Positions 21,740 to 32,726 of a stretch of 64,000 nucleotides of DNA are shown here, piece by piece; the stretch's first letter is position 1, and each line of letters begins with the position of its first letter. The DNA is from Rana temporaria (Eukaryota > Chordata > Amphibia > Anura > Ranidae). The translations under genes were made by a program, and so were the position numbers. The stretch spans positions 34,660,764-34,724,763 of the forward strand of contig NC_053497.1 in assembly GCF_905171775.1 (NCBI RefSeq), read 5' to 3'. The notes under the pieces are model-generated. The model worked only from the letters and a program-made list of their open reading frames with translations, was not told the origin of the DNA and did not search any database.

Positions 21740-22454
21740 GGGCCGGATTCAGATACCTGAGCGTATCTATCCGGCCGGCGTAACGTATCTTAGATACGTT
21801 ACGCCGCTGTAACTTTGGACGCAAGTTCCGTATTCAGAAAGAACTTGCACCCTAAGTTACGGTCGGCGTAACGTATGTGGGCCGGCGTAAGCGCGCCTAA
21901 ATCAAATGGGGATGTTGGGGGCGTGTTTTATTTAAATTTGCTTTGACCCCTCGTATTTTACGTGAAAAAATCCCAGTGCGCATGCTCGAAAATCCGCCGC
22001 AAAACATCATTGCTTTCGACGTGAACGTAAATTACGTTCAGCCCTATTTGCGAACGACTTACGCAAACAACGTAAAATTTCAAAACTCGGCGCGGGAACG
22101 ACGGCCATACTTAACATTAGCTACGCCTCATATAGCAGGGGTAACTATACGCCGAAAAAAGCCTAACATAAACGACGTAAAATAATTGCGCCGGCCGAAC
22201 GTACGTTTCTGAATCGCCGTATCTACCTAATTAGCATATTCCTCGCGTAAACATGCGGAAGCGCCACCTAGCGGCCAGCCTGAAAATGCAGCCTAAGATA
22301 CGACGGTGTAAGACACTTGCACCTGTCGGATTTTAGGGATATCTATGCGTAACTGATTCTCTGAATCAGGCGCATAGATACGACCTCCCGAACTCAGAGA
22401 TACGCCGTCGTATCAGGAGATACGCCGTCGTATCTCTTTTCTGAATCCGGACCC
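21740..22454. mobile_element. Family B foldback inside a hAT element
   Basis: Left GGGCCGGATTCAG and right CTGAATCCGGACC are inverted repeats. Inside are paired words CGTAACGTATCTTAG, ATACGCCGTCGTAT and a GCGCATGC centre. The sister hAT copy at 56729 lacks an insert at this place. CpG-dense and non-coding. Confidence 0.85.
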
Positions 22455-22459
22455 CAGTG

Positions 22460-22488
22460 TGTATATATATATATATATATATATATGG
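22460..22488. repeat. (TA)n microsatellite
   Basis: About 14 TA units next to the foldback. Confidence 0.9.
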
Positions 22489-22835
22489 GCATATCTGTTC
22501 TGCAGCGGTTACTGGGCTGCTTTCAAACTGATCCGCAGGTGCAGAGCAGTGCACCTGTGTGTAACCTGCACTGAGCCAAAGGCCCCTTTGACACGGTCAG
22601 TCCAACCCAATTGAACCCTCTATTCACCTCTAAGCAGTAGCAGATGTAAATGGACTTGTGTCTATTTACAAACGCCTACCTCCAATCCGATCCGCAAAAA
22701 AAAAGTAGAGTGGGCACTATAGAGTAGAGTGGGCTGCCATCCACACGCTCTGCAATTGTGGCCCGTGACCCGTTACCAAGTCGCAAAGGTGGCCCTTGCT
22801 CTTCAAAAGGATGGGCACCCCTGATGTAAGCATTT

Positions 22836-23268
22836 TGCCCCGTACACACCATCACTTTATGTGATTAAAAAAACGACGTTTTTAAAAACGTCACTTTAAT
22901 TGACCGTGTGTGGGGGAAAACGTCGTTTTATGTCTTGTAAAAAACGACCAAAAAAAATTGAAGCATGCTTCAATTTTATGTGTCGTTTTTCAAAACGTCG
23001 TTTTTTACTTCACAGAAATTGACCGTGTGTAGAAAAAAACGTTGTTTAAAAAGACGTTTTTACACCCGCGCATGCCCAGAAGCTAGTTATGAAGCGAGCT
23101 TCAATGGAAAAAGTGGTGAGAACGTAACCTCGCTTAGATAGAACATTGTGAGAAAAACGATGGTGTGTAGGCAACTTCGTCTTTGAAAATTGAAGTTTCA
23201 AAAACGTCGTTTTTTACTTCACAGAAAATGTTGTTTTCATCACATAAAGTGATGGTGTGTATGCGGCA
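22836..23268. mobile_element. Family A foldback (AAACGACGTTTT-type stem)
   Basis: Ends TGCCCCGTACACACC and GGTGTGTATGCGGCA with TTT flanking both sides. Arms consist of AAAACGTCGTTTT words in both orientations plus TGAAGCATGCTTCA. Nearly identical to 29641-30077, so the two are recent relatives. It starts four bases after the hAT duplication. Confidence 0.85.
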
Positions 23269-23699
23269 TTTGAATTAGAAAAGCTGTTAGAGGGCGGCTT
23301 TGTTTGCTCTCCATGGTCCCACTCACAGGTGGGAATAGCCTATTACATTAGGGTGTGCACCCCAAAGCTCAAACACACATGGCTTTCTCTGCAGCCTCAG
23401 CTGCACGGAGCAATGAATGGATGGGAAGTGCTCTGTGCTGAGCGGCTTCCTGTTCATTCACAAACTGAAGCAGAGTAAACACAGTGGACACACAGTAATG
23501 GAAACAGTGTGCGAGTGTGTCCACTGTATTCATTCAGAAAAGGAAGGAGACGGTAAATTACATATTTACTAGCCCCTTCCCTCGCTCTCAATCCTGAAAT
23601 ATCCCCCAAAGTAGCCGGGAGAGAGGAGAGGAGGGAAGCCAGCTGCACTGCAGGGTGGGGTGGGGGGGGGGGGGGATGGCAGTTAACCGGATCGGCTTA
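23269..23699. other. No recognisable feature; poly-G run near 23665
   Basis: No exon or repeat family assigned. Confidence 0.35.
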
Positions 23700-24112
23700 A
23701 AGGCTCTTTTACTGTAAGACTGGAAGTTCGGGACTTAAATCCTGTGGCAGAGGATCCCTGACTATCCATCTTTCGTTCTCAGACGGCCTGTGGCAGAGGC
23801 TGTTCTCATACTGTTTGTTCATCATCCTGGCTGCTATGCCAGGTGAGAGGGGTCTATCCGGGTGAGCAATACCCACTCAAGAGAGAGTGGTGAATACTGG
23901 AACTCTAGAAAAAAAATGGTGTGCTCTGTACCGCGTACCTGAACCTTCCCCTTCTCTCTATACTCTCCACTCTATCATCACAACAGTTGAAGGTTTTACA
24001 TCTCCTGTGGACATTGCAATTTCTATAGACTTTCTTCCTTGGACAACGAACTTAGAGGTAACGTGCAAAACCCAATCTAAACCAGCAGCTCCTACAGGGG
24101 TAGTGCTACATA
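23700..24112 (-). repeat. LTR-like fragment, same family as 1-1293
   Basis: Minus-strand start TGTAGCACTACCCC at 24112. Shares CTGTGGCAGAGG and AGCAATACCCACTC blocks with 1-1293 and lacks the foldback found there. Confidence 0.55.
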
Positions 24113-24204
24113 CAGAAGGGCTAGCAAAGTGGTTAAAGAGATAGTTCACATTTACCATGAAACTGCCTATGCAGATAAGGGGTTTATGTAGATAAAAACA
24201 ATGG

Positions 24205-24290
24205 CCCGAATTCTCAAAGCACTTACACCGACGTATCTACTGATACGCTGCGTAAGTGCAATACATCTACAAGGCTGTTCCTTATCTCCC
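24205..24290. mobile_element. Family B foldback, left fragment
   Basis: GGCCCGAATTCTCAAAGCAC with following TACACCGACGTATCTA resembles family B left ends; the rest is missing. Confidence 0.45.
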
Positions 24291-24585
24291 AGAATCGCGC
24301 TCCTACTTGCCCCATGGGGCGCGCACACGGAAGCTGATAGCGGCGGTTTACCACGTGATCGATCCGTCCAATGACGGAGCGATCACTTGTAAACAAACCG
24401 GCATCATGTGATGACGCCGCTTCCTCCCTCCCCTCTCTGTACTGAATGGTACAGTGTGAGAGGAGAGGGGAGAGAGCGGAGGCAGCAGCAGTGCTGTGGG
24501 CTGGATCTGTAACAAATGCAGTCACAGATCCAGACATCCATCCATCCCTGCTCAGTCATCCCTGCCCAATACTCACAATACCCTG

Positions 24586-25173
24586 CAATACTCTGCCCCA
24601 TACTGTGCAATCCCTGCAATACTCTGCAATACCCCACAATACTCTGCAATACCCCACAATACTCTGCAATGCCCCGCAATACTCTGCAATACTCTGAAAT
24701 ACCCCGCAATACTCTGCAATACCCCGCAATACTCTGCAATACTCTGCAATACCTCGCAATACCCCGCAATACCCCGCAATACCCTGAAATACTCTGCAAT
24801 ACCCTGCAATACCCCACAATACTCTGCAATACTCTGCAATACTCTGAAATACCCCGCAATACTCTGCAATACCCCGCAATACCCCACAATACTCTGCAAT
24901 TCCTCGCAATACCCCACAATACCCTGAAATACTCTGCAATACCCTGCAATACCCCACAATACTCTGCAATGCCCCGCAATACTCTGAAATACCCCGCAAT
25001 ACTCTGCAATACCCCGCAATACTCTGCAATACCCCCCAATACTCTGTAATACTCTGCAATACCTTGCAATACTCTGCAATACCCTGAAATATTCTGCAAT
25101 ACCCCGCAATACCCTGAAATACTCTGCAATACCCTGCAATACTCTGCAATACCTCGCAATACCCTGCAATACC
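24586..25173. repeat. 10-bp minisatellite (CAATACYCYG)
   Basis: Roughly 58 tandem units of the type CAATACTCTG or CAATACCCCG, with occasional GAAATAC variants. Because 10 is not a multiple of 3 and the unit lacks stops, several frames on both strands stay open (up to about 250 codons). These are not genes. Confidence 0.95.
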
Positions 25174-25199
25174 CGTTTTTATTTATTATTTTTTGCGGA

Positions 25200-25856
25200 A
25201 AAACGTGTCAAACTAAAATAAAGTAAAGTAAAGTGAACAATAAAATATATATATTTTTTAAAGCGCCCCTGTCCCCGTGTGCTCGCATACAGAAGCGAAT
25301 GTACACCTAAGTCCCGCCCACATATGAAAACGGTGTTCAAGCCACACATGTGAGGTATCGCTGCAAACGTTAGAGTGAGAGCAATAATTTTGGCCCTAGA
25401 CCTCCTCTGTAACTAAAAACATATAACCAGTAAAAATATTTAAAACGTCGCCTATGGGGATTTTTAGGTAGCGAAGTTTGGCATCATTCCACGAGCGTGT
25501 GCAATTTTGAAGGGTGACATGTTGGGTATCTATTTACTCAGCGTAACTTCATCTTTCACATTATGCAAAAGAATGAAGAAAAAATACTAATTTGCAAAAT
25601 TTTATAACAGAAACAATAAAAAAAAAAATTTAACCAAATTTTCAGTCTTTTTTTTCTTATAGCGCAAAAAATAAATAAACCCAATGGTGATTAAATACCA
25701 CCAAAAGTAAGCTCTATTTGTGTGGAAAAAGGGGCGAAAATTTCATTTGGGTACAATGTTGTATGACTGAGTAATTGTCATTCAAATTGTGAAAGCACCG
25801 AAAGCTGAAAATTGGTCTGGTTATTAAGGGGATTTAAGTGCCCAGTGGTCAAGTTG
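25200..25856. repeat. Family C / hAT-related repeat fragment
   Basis: 25262-25600 matches the interior of the hAT at 15215-16033 (CCTAGACCTCCTCTGTAACT, GTGACATGTTGGGTATC). The following AT-rich part resembles family C. Ends are not clear. Confidence 0.55.
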
Positions 25857-26387
25857 TTAAAGCGGTGGTTCACCCTAAAAAACAAGTTTCTACCATGAAA
25901 TCCAGCATACTAACGTGAGCTACAGTATGCCTTTATTTTATTTTTCTTGCGCCGTACTCACAGTTTAATCCCGTAGTTACGTCTCAGACTCCCCGCGGGG
26001 AATGGGCGTTCCTATGCAGAGGGGAACATGATTGACGGCCGGCTATGGCGCGTCACGCTTCCCGAAAATAGCCGGAGTAGGACTCGGCTCTTCACGGTGC
26101 TATACGGCGCCTGCGCACAGACTAGGAACTGACTGCGCAGGCGCAGTGAAGAGCCAAGTCCTATTTCGGCTATTTTCGGGAAGCGTGACGCGCCATAGCC
26201 GGCCGTCAATCATGTTCCCCTCTGCATAGGAACGCCCATTCCCCTCGGGGAGTCTGAAACGTAACTACAGGATTAAACTGTGAGTACGGCGCAAAAAAAT
26301 AAAATAAAGGCATACTGTAGCTCGCGCTAGTATGCTGGATGGCATGGTAGAATTTTTTTTTTTTTTTAGGGTGAACCCCCGCTTTAA
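25857..26387. mobile_element. Family D long inverted-repeat TTAA element
   Basis: TTAA flanks AGCGGTGGTTCACCC and GGGTGAACCCCCGCT. Arms of about 200 bp pair (ATGATTGACGGCCGGCTATGG with its inverse), so the same 65-residue frame appears on both strands by symmetry. Confidence 0.85.
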
Positions 26388-27164
26388 GTAGGTTGAGGAA
26401 GGCTCCTTTAAGTTGTGTGCATTGGTGGAAGGATGTAAAGCATATCTCGTATGGTAAGTCAATGTAGCTGACTCAATGAAGTGATGTTTTATGCTGGACC
26501 TGAATAGCTGCCAGTATATCATTGATTTTACCTCCATTCTGCTGATAACCTTTTTATATTCAAGTGAAATTACTTTGGATGGTGGTCACTCATTAAAACG
26601 GAGAAGTGTTTTGAAAATCAGACACAGACATGATTTAGGGTTACCAGTATATGGCAAAGCTAATAGCTGTTCTGGATGAGTGGTCAAGGCTGGAAAATGA
26701 CCTCACAGGAGCTAATAGTTCTTATCTCATGAACACATTTACAAACAATCCTGATAGGGATCCAGTTATTCTCCACTTCACACTCATTGGTATCATCAAT
26801 GTGCCTGTGTGTGACAGATAGGAACCGTGTTAGAGAGCACTGAAGCAGATGCTCCATATGCTCAGGGACTTTTTCTACCCTTAGGGCAGCCAGAAATAGG
26901 AAAATCTCATAGGCCTCCCTAGAATAATTTTTTCATGCATCAGAGGCACCATTGCCTTGAGATGGGGTTGACGGCTGTGGAGGCTGCAGAGATTAGCCCG
27001 TAAAAATGTGCCTGTCCTTGAAGAGGTCTCCGCACATCTCTAACACCAACGGTGATGTATGGTTCCTTCCCGTAGTCATAGAATCTCATCATGTTGTGCT
27101 TTACAGAGTACATTAATACATTCACATCAGTCCCTGCTGATGGGAAGCCTATACTGTAGTCTAT
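26388..27164. other. No recognisable feature
   Basis: Ordinary AT-rich sequence; no exon or mobile element recognised. Confidence 0.4.
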
Positions 27165-27689
27165 GGCCCAGATTCTCAAAGGGCTTTCGACGGCGCAGCG
27201 CCATGTACGCCGTCGTAAGTCCTAATCTGGGCCGTCGTATCTATGCGACTGATTCTTAGAATCAGTTACGCATAGATATCCATTCGATCCAACAGGCGTA
27301 AGGCTCTTACACCGTCGGATCGTAACTGCAATTTTTTTTTCCCGCTAGGTGGCGCTTCCATCGATTTCCGTGTCGAGTATGCAAATAGGGATGGACGTAA
27401 CTCACGTCTAAGTTAAAAAAATGATGTCCTAGCGACGTCATTTAGCGCAATGCACGGCGGGGAATTTCGGGACGACACATGCGCAGTTCATTCGGCGCGG
27501 GGACGCGCTTCATTTAAATGAAACCCGCCCCCAACCCGCCCAATTTCAAATCCGCCGCCAGAAATACACTACGCCGCCGTAACTTACGGCGCGAAATCGC
27601 TGAGGATTCGAAAATGCGCCAGGTAAGGTACGGCGGCGTAGTGTATCTCTGATACGCTGCGCCGTTCTACATGTATGTGGATCTGGCCC
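27165..27689. mobile_element. Family B foldback
   Basis: Left GGCCCAGATTCTCAAAGGG and right GGATCTGGCCC. Inside are ATACGCAT/ATGCGT words, ATCCGACAGG-like blocks and a GCATGCGCAG-like centre. The duplication is not clear (TAT left, AAT right). Confidence 0.75.
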
Positions 27690-27814
27690 AATATGTTTTT
27701 CCGTATTAGCAACATTTTTAACAAAGATCATTTGTACAGAATGTCATACATCACAGGATCACACAGTGTATTAACTGCCTATCTCCTGCCAATTGACTAC
27801 ATGGCATGGGCACC

Positions 27815-28249
27815 CAGGGCCGGTGCTACCACTAGGCAAACTAGGCGGCCGCCTAGGGCGCACTGCTGCCTAGGGGCGCCCGGCCACTGGTGTTTCTACT
27901 CTCTTCTCTCTGCAACAAACAACCAAGTCTCAGCATCAGCAGACAGCGACCGCTCTGTGCGTACATAGTGTCAGAGTCGCAGTGGCGGTGGAGGACTGTG
28001 CCTGTGTCCCAACTCCTGAAAGAATGGAAGCAACCAAACATTCATTGATGGGCACGAGTAAGCTGCATTGATGGATGCTGGTGAGGCTGCATTAATGGGT
28101 GCTGGTGAGACAGTATTTGATGGGCGCTTCATTAAAAAGGTGGGGTATAAATCGGCAGGAAAGGAGGGGTGGAGTCAGGGGTGGAGCCAAGGGAGGGGCA
28201 GCAAAATGAGGTTTCGCCTAGGGCGTCAAAAAACCTTGCACCAGCCCTG
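27815..28249. mobile_element. hAT-type MITE
   Basis: CAGGGCCGGTGC and GCACCAGCCCTG termini; 8-bp duplication TGGGCACC versus TGGCCACC (7 of 8). A GGCGGCCGCCTAGGGCG subterminal palindrome is echoed at the right end. Confidence 0.85.
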
Positions 28250-28310
28250 TGGCCACCTTCTAATACATCATGTACCTCTGTGCAATAACTGAATGATAGA
28301 CATGACTTAC

Positions 28311-28698
28311 GTGAGTGGCTGCCAGCTCAGAAACGTGCCATTCCTAGGCGAGTCTTTGAATATCTGGCTATCACTTGACTTCAGGTCTGAGGCCACTGTG
28401 GGCAAGGCCAGCTCAGTAGTTGTAGTCGGCAATATTGTTGTGAAAAATTGAAATTGTGATTGAAATCTAGGGGGTTCTGCAGAACTCGGATCTCCTGAAC
28501 TGTCCTTTACATCCTGGGATTCAGTCATTATTTTCAGAGATGTTGGGGTAAAGGTGTTGACTTTTTCCACCGTTGATGATCTTGTAGATAATGCAGAATT
28601 TCGTCTCTCACAATAAGACCCCTCAAAGCCAATCTTACAGACGCACTTCTGTGGTTTCTTACATACACCCCTATTTTTACATTTTGGGGTGCACACAG
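28311..28698 (-). CDS. LTBP-like exon: EGF-like domain plus Ser/Thr-rich linker
   Basis: Acceptor TGTTACAG and donor GTAAGTCA bracket a 388-bp exon with two leading bases, 128 codons and two trailing bases. It encodes a six-Cys EGF-like module (VCTPKCKNRGVCKKPQKCVC then GFEGSYCE), followed by about 95 residues rich in Ser, Thr, Pro and Gln. The C...C..P..C.C..GF.G..CE spacing and a preceding CCPGW segment on the next exon recall the N-terminal EGF of latent TGF-beta binding proteins, secreted matrix proteins that tether latent TGF-beta. Fibrillin or another EGF protein is possible. I cannot tell which LTBP paralogue. There is no calcium-binding DxNE signature, as in the first LTBP EGF. Spliced in phase to 28791-28861. 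Confidence 0.8.
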
Positions 28699-28790
28699 CT
28701 GTAACACGGGGAAAACAAGGGAAAAGCCTATCAATTCAACACTCTTAGGATCTCTCTTAGATGATATTTCCTGATTCGAAAAGTTCTTAC

Positions 28791-28861
28791 CTCGTGTACA
28801 CGTTCCAGTCTTTAGGGCTACAGTCCAACCCGGGCAGCACTTGTCACCACAGCGGTTGGTA
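28791..28861 (-). CDS. LTBP-like exon: CCPGW cysteine segment
   Basis: A 71-bp exon bounded by acceptor TTTTTAAG and donor GTAAGAACT: one leading base, 23 codons, one trailing base. It encodes NRCGDKCCPGWTVALKTGTC, the CG..CC.GW......C pattern that precedes the first EGF in LTBP proteins. The trailing G joins the leading CT of the 28311-28698 exon to give an Ala codon, so the frame is kept across the 92-bp intron. No further upstream exon is recognised at higher coordinates. The preceding exon should end with two bases of a codon. Confidence 0.8.
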
Positions 28862-29017
28862 CTTAAAAACAAAAAATGTATAAATAAATAGAAGAAAATA
28901 TTGAAAAGCATAATAAAAGCCTAAAATGTCTGCAAAACGAATAATTCAATCTTATATAAGCTTTTACATGTGTAGCCAGGTGCTAGGCTACAGTAATATG
29001 GGGAAGAGGACATTGGG

Positions 29018-29175
29018 GGGTTATTTAATAAAACTTGGGAGTGCGAAATCTGGTGCAGTTCTGCACAGAAACCAGGTTTTATTGCCAGCGCCTAATTGAA
29101 CAAGCTGAAGTTAGAAGCTGATCGGTTTCTATGCAGAACTGCAACAGATTTCGCACCCTCCAGGTTTAGAAAATC
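29018..29175. repeat. Small foldback repeat (AAAACTTGGGAGTGCGAAATC)
   Basis: Imperfect inverted arms: TTGGGAGTGCGAAATCTG left and CAGATTTCGCACCCTCCAGG right, with ACCAGGTTTTATTG and AAGCTGATCGG internal words. I know a similar word set as a common ranid interspersed repeat, but this is recall, not a search. Confidence 0.55.
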
Positions 29176-29479
29176 TCTACCATTGCTTTTTATCCTTCTC
29201 TACCTCTCCTGAGATACTGCCAGCAGGGGGAGAGCAAAAGCCAAGCAATCCCATAGACTTCAATGGAGAGTGCTGTGAATACTTGGAGTTGTAGTATAAG
29301 TAGGCAGCCATATAATGGCTATACTATATTGGTTACACTCAGTGCTGGCCCGTCCATTAGGTTTTTATTTAGAAGCACATGATTAGAGCCGGAGGCTCTA
29401 AAAAATTTAAATAAGGTGGGGTTGGGGCACAGATCACTGCCCCCCAAGCCCACCTATTTGTGTGACATTAGAAAATTAA
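29176..29479. other. No recognisable feature
   Basis: Nothing supported; contains common-looking hydrophobic repeat words only. Confidence 0.35.
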
Positions 29480-30687
29480 TGTAACGGTCACCACCGTTTA
29501 CGACCTTCCATCCCATCCAAGACAGCTTATCGACACTCCAACCAACAGGACTCGATCCATCCCATTTGCCAGAATAAACGAGACTCACACAGCTCTGGTA
29601 CTGGTTTCAAATGTCAGACAACTTTAATGGTTCACTCTTATGCCCCGTACACACCATCACTTTATGTGATGAAAAAAAATGACGTTTTTAAAAACGTCAC
29701 TTTAATTGACTGTGTGTGGGGGAAAACGTCGTTTTATGTCTTGTAAAAAACGACCAAAAAAAATTGAAGCATGCTTCAATTTTATGTGTCGTTTTTCAAA
29801 AGTGCACTTTTTACTTCACAGAAATTGACCGTGTGTAGCAAAAAACTTCGTTTTCTAAGACGTTTTTTCATCCACGCATGCCCCGAAGCTACTTATGAAG
29901 CAAGCTTCAATGGTAAAACGTGGTGGAACGTAACCTCACTTTGCAAGAACATTGTGAGAAAAACGATGGTGTGTAGGCAACTTCGTCTTTGAAAATTGAA
30001 GTTTCAAAAACGTAATTTTTTACTTCACAGAAAGTGTCGTTTTTTTCATCACATAAAGTGATGGTGTGTATGCGGCATAAGATTTTATACAGTTTTGAAG
30101 GCACATGAACAATCAAACTCCCCACCCACACATCACACCGTGGGGGCTTCAATCACATTCTTTGAGCTAATTACTAAACATTCTAGACATGTCGGCGCCG
30201 GCCTATAATTATCATGATCTGATCACTGCACATTCCTTCATTAACAGCATAACAAACAAAACACCATCACACACAATGATCTCTTCAATCCACATCCCTA
30301 GACAGACGTTCAGTCTTCGCATACAGCTTGACCGAAAGGTATTCATACCTCTGAGCATCAATAGGCTTAAAGCAGTGTTATCACACAATGAAAGGTCTTC
30401 CGGGAGCCTGACTCAATTAGCATGTCACTAGTCAGGGCTAATCATAGAATGAGTCAATATTGACTGGTTGGGTTACAATTAACCACTATCTTGCAGTATC
30501 TCAAAATCCTGCAATATGAACTATCAGTGATGTCCCCTGTCCTGTAATTTAGGACATAATTTCTCAGTCACCCTATGGCCCTATCGGACATAGGGTGACC
30601 CTAGACATAAGACTCCTTGGTGACGCCGGTACAGGAGTACCCCTCATCCTTACAAAATCTCTGGGTGTCCCGGGTCATTCCGTTACA
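29480..30687. repeat. Solo LTR with nested family A foldback
   Basis: Begins TGTAACGG and ends CCGTTACA, flanked by the exact 5-bp duplication ATTAA (29475-29479 and 30688-30692). With the foldback at 29641-30077 removed it is about 770 bp. TG...CA ends and a 5-bp duplication are typical of LTR elements; no internal gag/pol is present, so it is a solo LTR. The superfamily is not determined. Confidence 0.8.
29641..30077. mobile_element. Family A foldback inside the solo LTR
   Basis: Ends TGCCCCGTACACACC and GGTGTGTATGCGGCA, flanked by TTA/TAA. Close sister of 22836-23268, including ACTTTATGTGATG and TGAAGCATGCTTCA words. Confidence 0.85.
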
Positions 30688-30692
30688 ATTAA

Positions 30693-31429
30693 TATTCGCT
30701 AATGTCTTCCTTTTTTTGGTGCGGACAATCAAGAAGCGGGTCCCCATTGGCCGGGAGTCCTAAGACCCGATTGTCCACGAGTTCAGAAATCGGGAGGAGA
30801 CAGAGGGGGAGAAGCCACCACCTGGATGGGGTAAGTGCAGGGGCTGGTGGGCGATTGATCGAGTGGTGGGGAGAGCACGGCAATCGTTCAAGTGAGCACT
30901 GGGGGGGGGGCAGGATGTTATGTGATTGGCTGGCTAGGGGGGGTATCAGTAGGAGTAGTGGAGAGAGGATTTTTATTAAACTGTCCAGGAAAGTTTTTCC
31001 TCTTAGTACCAAGGGACTCAGAGGGAGAGCACCCAGGGACAGCGCAGCACCGCACACATCACAACACCTGCACTGCTGCAGCAGGGAGACTGGAGCTTTC
31101 AGTCACCCTCTGCTTCCCATCACTGATCACTGGAGGCTTTAGGGAGATACTGGGGGCCCCCCTTCTACAGTCAGAGGTTACAGCAGCATTCCGGAGACTG
31201 GTGAAAGGGCTATTTGCCCATTGCTGATACTGCTAGCAGGAATTTAGCTACTGAGAGCAAGACACCAAGTGTACCCAATACCACACTTATTCTAAACCTA
31301 AACTGCACCTATACACAACCTATACCGCATTACACTAAACCTTTACCGCATATGAACCACATCTACCTTGCACTTGTGGAAACGGAATAGCCGCAGGTGG
31401 GAACCCAGATGAATAGCCTCTGTTGCAGA
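30693..31429. other. No recognisable feature
   Basis: Open frames on both strands (up to 146 codons) lack splice sites and domains; GC-rich low complexity with a poly-G run near 30901. Confidence 0.35.
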
Positions 31430-31626
31430 CAACTCAGGTGAAGGCAATGCACTTAGCAAAGCAGGAACAAAGATTGTCTCTGGACAGCCGCACTCTAAAC
31501 AAATTGTAGCCTTTTATTAAAAGAAGGACAGCACTACAAGTCACAGCAAAATAAAATAAAACCTGACTGCTGATGCGTTTCGCACTGAAACTAGTGCTTA
31601 GTCATAGCAGAGACAATCTTTGTTCC
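31430..31626 (-). repeat. Retroelement tail with degenerate hammerhead-like motif
   Basis: The word AGAGACAATCTTTGTTCCT and its inverse bracket the region. On the minus strand near 31600-31568, GCACTAGTTTCAGTGC then GAAACGCATC resembles stem II, GAAA and stem III of a hammerhead. The CTGATGA core is replaced by ATGACTA, so it should be inactive. Confidence 0.35.
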
Positions 31627-31719
31627 TACCTTGCACTTGTGCCAGGACTATACCATACCTATACTGTACCTATACTGCAGTCAGGATACCTGGGACTGTT
31701 TATAAGTGCAAAAATGCTC

Positions 31720-32726
31720 TGAACCACTTCCCGACCTCCTCATGTACATATACGTCAGCAGAATGGCACGGACAGGCACATGTACGTACCTGTACGTCCT
31801 CTGCTAGACGTGGGTGGGGGGTCTGATCGGGACCCCCCCCCCCGGTACATGCGGAGGTCGGGTCCGCTCGGGGAGCGATCCGGGACGACGGCGCGGCTAT
31901 TTGTTTTTAGCCGCTCTGTCGCGATCGCTCCCCGGAGCTGAAGAACGGGGAGAGCCGTGTGTAAACACGGCTTCCCCGTGCTTCACTGTGGCGGCGCATC
32001 GATCGGGTGATCCCCTTTATAGGGGAGATCCGATCGATGATGTCATTCCTACAGCCACACCCCCCTACACTAGTAAACACACACACAGTGATCCCTAAAT
32101 GTTACAGCGCCCCCTGTGTTTAACTCCCAAACTGCAACTGTCATTTTCACAATAAAGAATGCAATTTAAATGCATTTTTTGCTGTGAAAATGACAATGGT
32201 CCCAAAAATGTGTCAAAATTGTCCGAAGTGTCCGCCATAATGTCGCAGTCACGAAAAAAATCGCTGATCGCCACCATTAGTAGTAAAAAAAAATAAAAAA
32301 AATAAAAATGCAAAAAAACTATCCCCTATTTTGTAAACGCTATAAATTTTGCGCAAACCAACCGATAAACGATTATTGCGTTTTTCTTTACCAAAAATAG
32401 GTAGAAGAATACGTATCGGCCTAAACTGAGGAAAAAAAAAATTATATATGTTTTTGGGGGATATTTATTACAGCAAAAAGTAAAAAATATTGAATTTTTT
32501 TCAAAATTGTCGCTCTATTTTTGTTTATAGCGCAAAAAATTAAAACCGCAGAGGTGATCAAATACCACCAAAAGAAAGCTCTATTTGTGGGGAAAAAAGG
32601 ACGCCAATTTTGTTTGGGAGCCACGTCGCACGACCGCGCAATTGTCTGTTAAAGCGACGCAGTCCCGAACTGTAAAAACCCCTTGGGTCTTTAGGCAGCA
32701 ATATGGTCCGGGGCTTAAGTGGTTAA
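31720..32726 (+). mobile_element. Family C 1-kb TTAA element
   Basis: Left CCACTTCCCGACC (TTAA decayed to TGAA), right GGCTTAAGTGG then TTAA. Inside: GATCGCTCCCCGG words, a CAGCGCCCCCTGTGTTTAAC segment and an AT-rich block with GCGCAAAAAATT. An inverted near relative is 39313-40309. The TTAA target suggests piggyBac or Kolobok. The recurring 60-residue frame is not treated as a gene. Confidence 0.75.

Larger units (their letters stand above)
21606..22823. mobile_element. hAT (Charlie-like) element with nested family B foldback
   Basis: Ends CAGGGGTGCCCAACC and GGGCACCCCTG are flanked by ATGTAGGC (21598-21605) and ATGTAAGC (22824-22831), an 8-bp duplication with one mismatch. Words such as TGGCCCGCGGAGCCCTCTGATG are shared with the copy at 56729-58048. 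A foldback is inserted at 21740-22454. Confidence 0.9.

Noticed and set aside
24404..25169. Open frames of 143-251 codons on both strands with repeating YCRVLQSIAGYC-type peptides
   Set aside because: They arise from a stop-free 10-bp tandem repeat and appear in several frames at once.
26012..26229. Same 65-residue protein on both strands
   Set aside because: Produced by the near-perfect inverted arms of a TTAA element.
30702..31227. Frames of 111-146 codons
   Set aside because: Low-complexity GC-rich stretch with no domain, splice sites or repeat-protein similarity.
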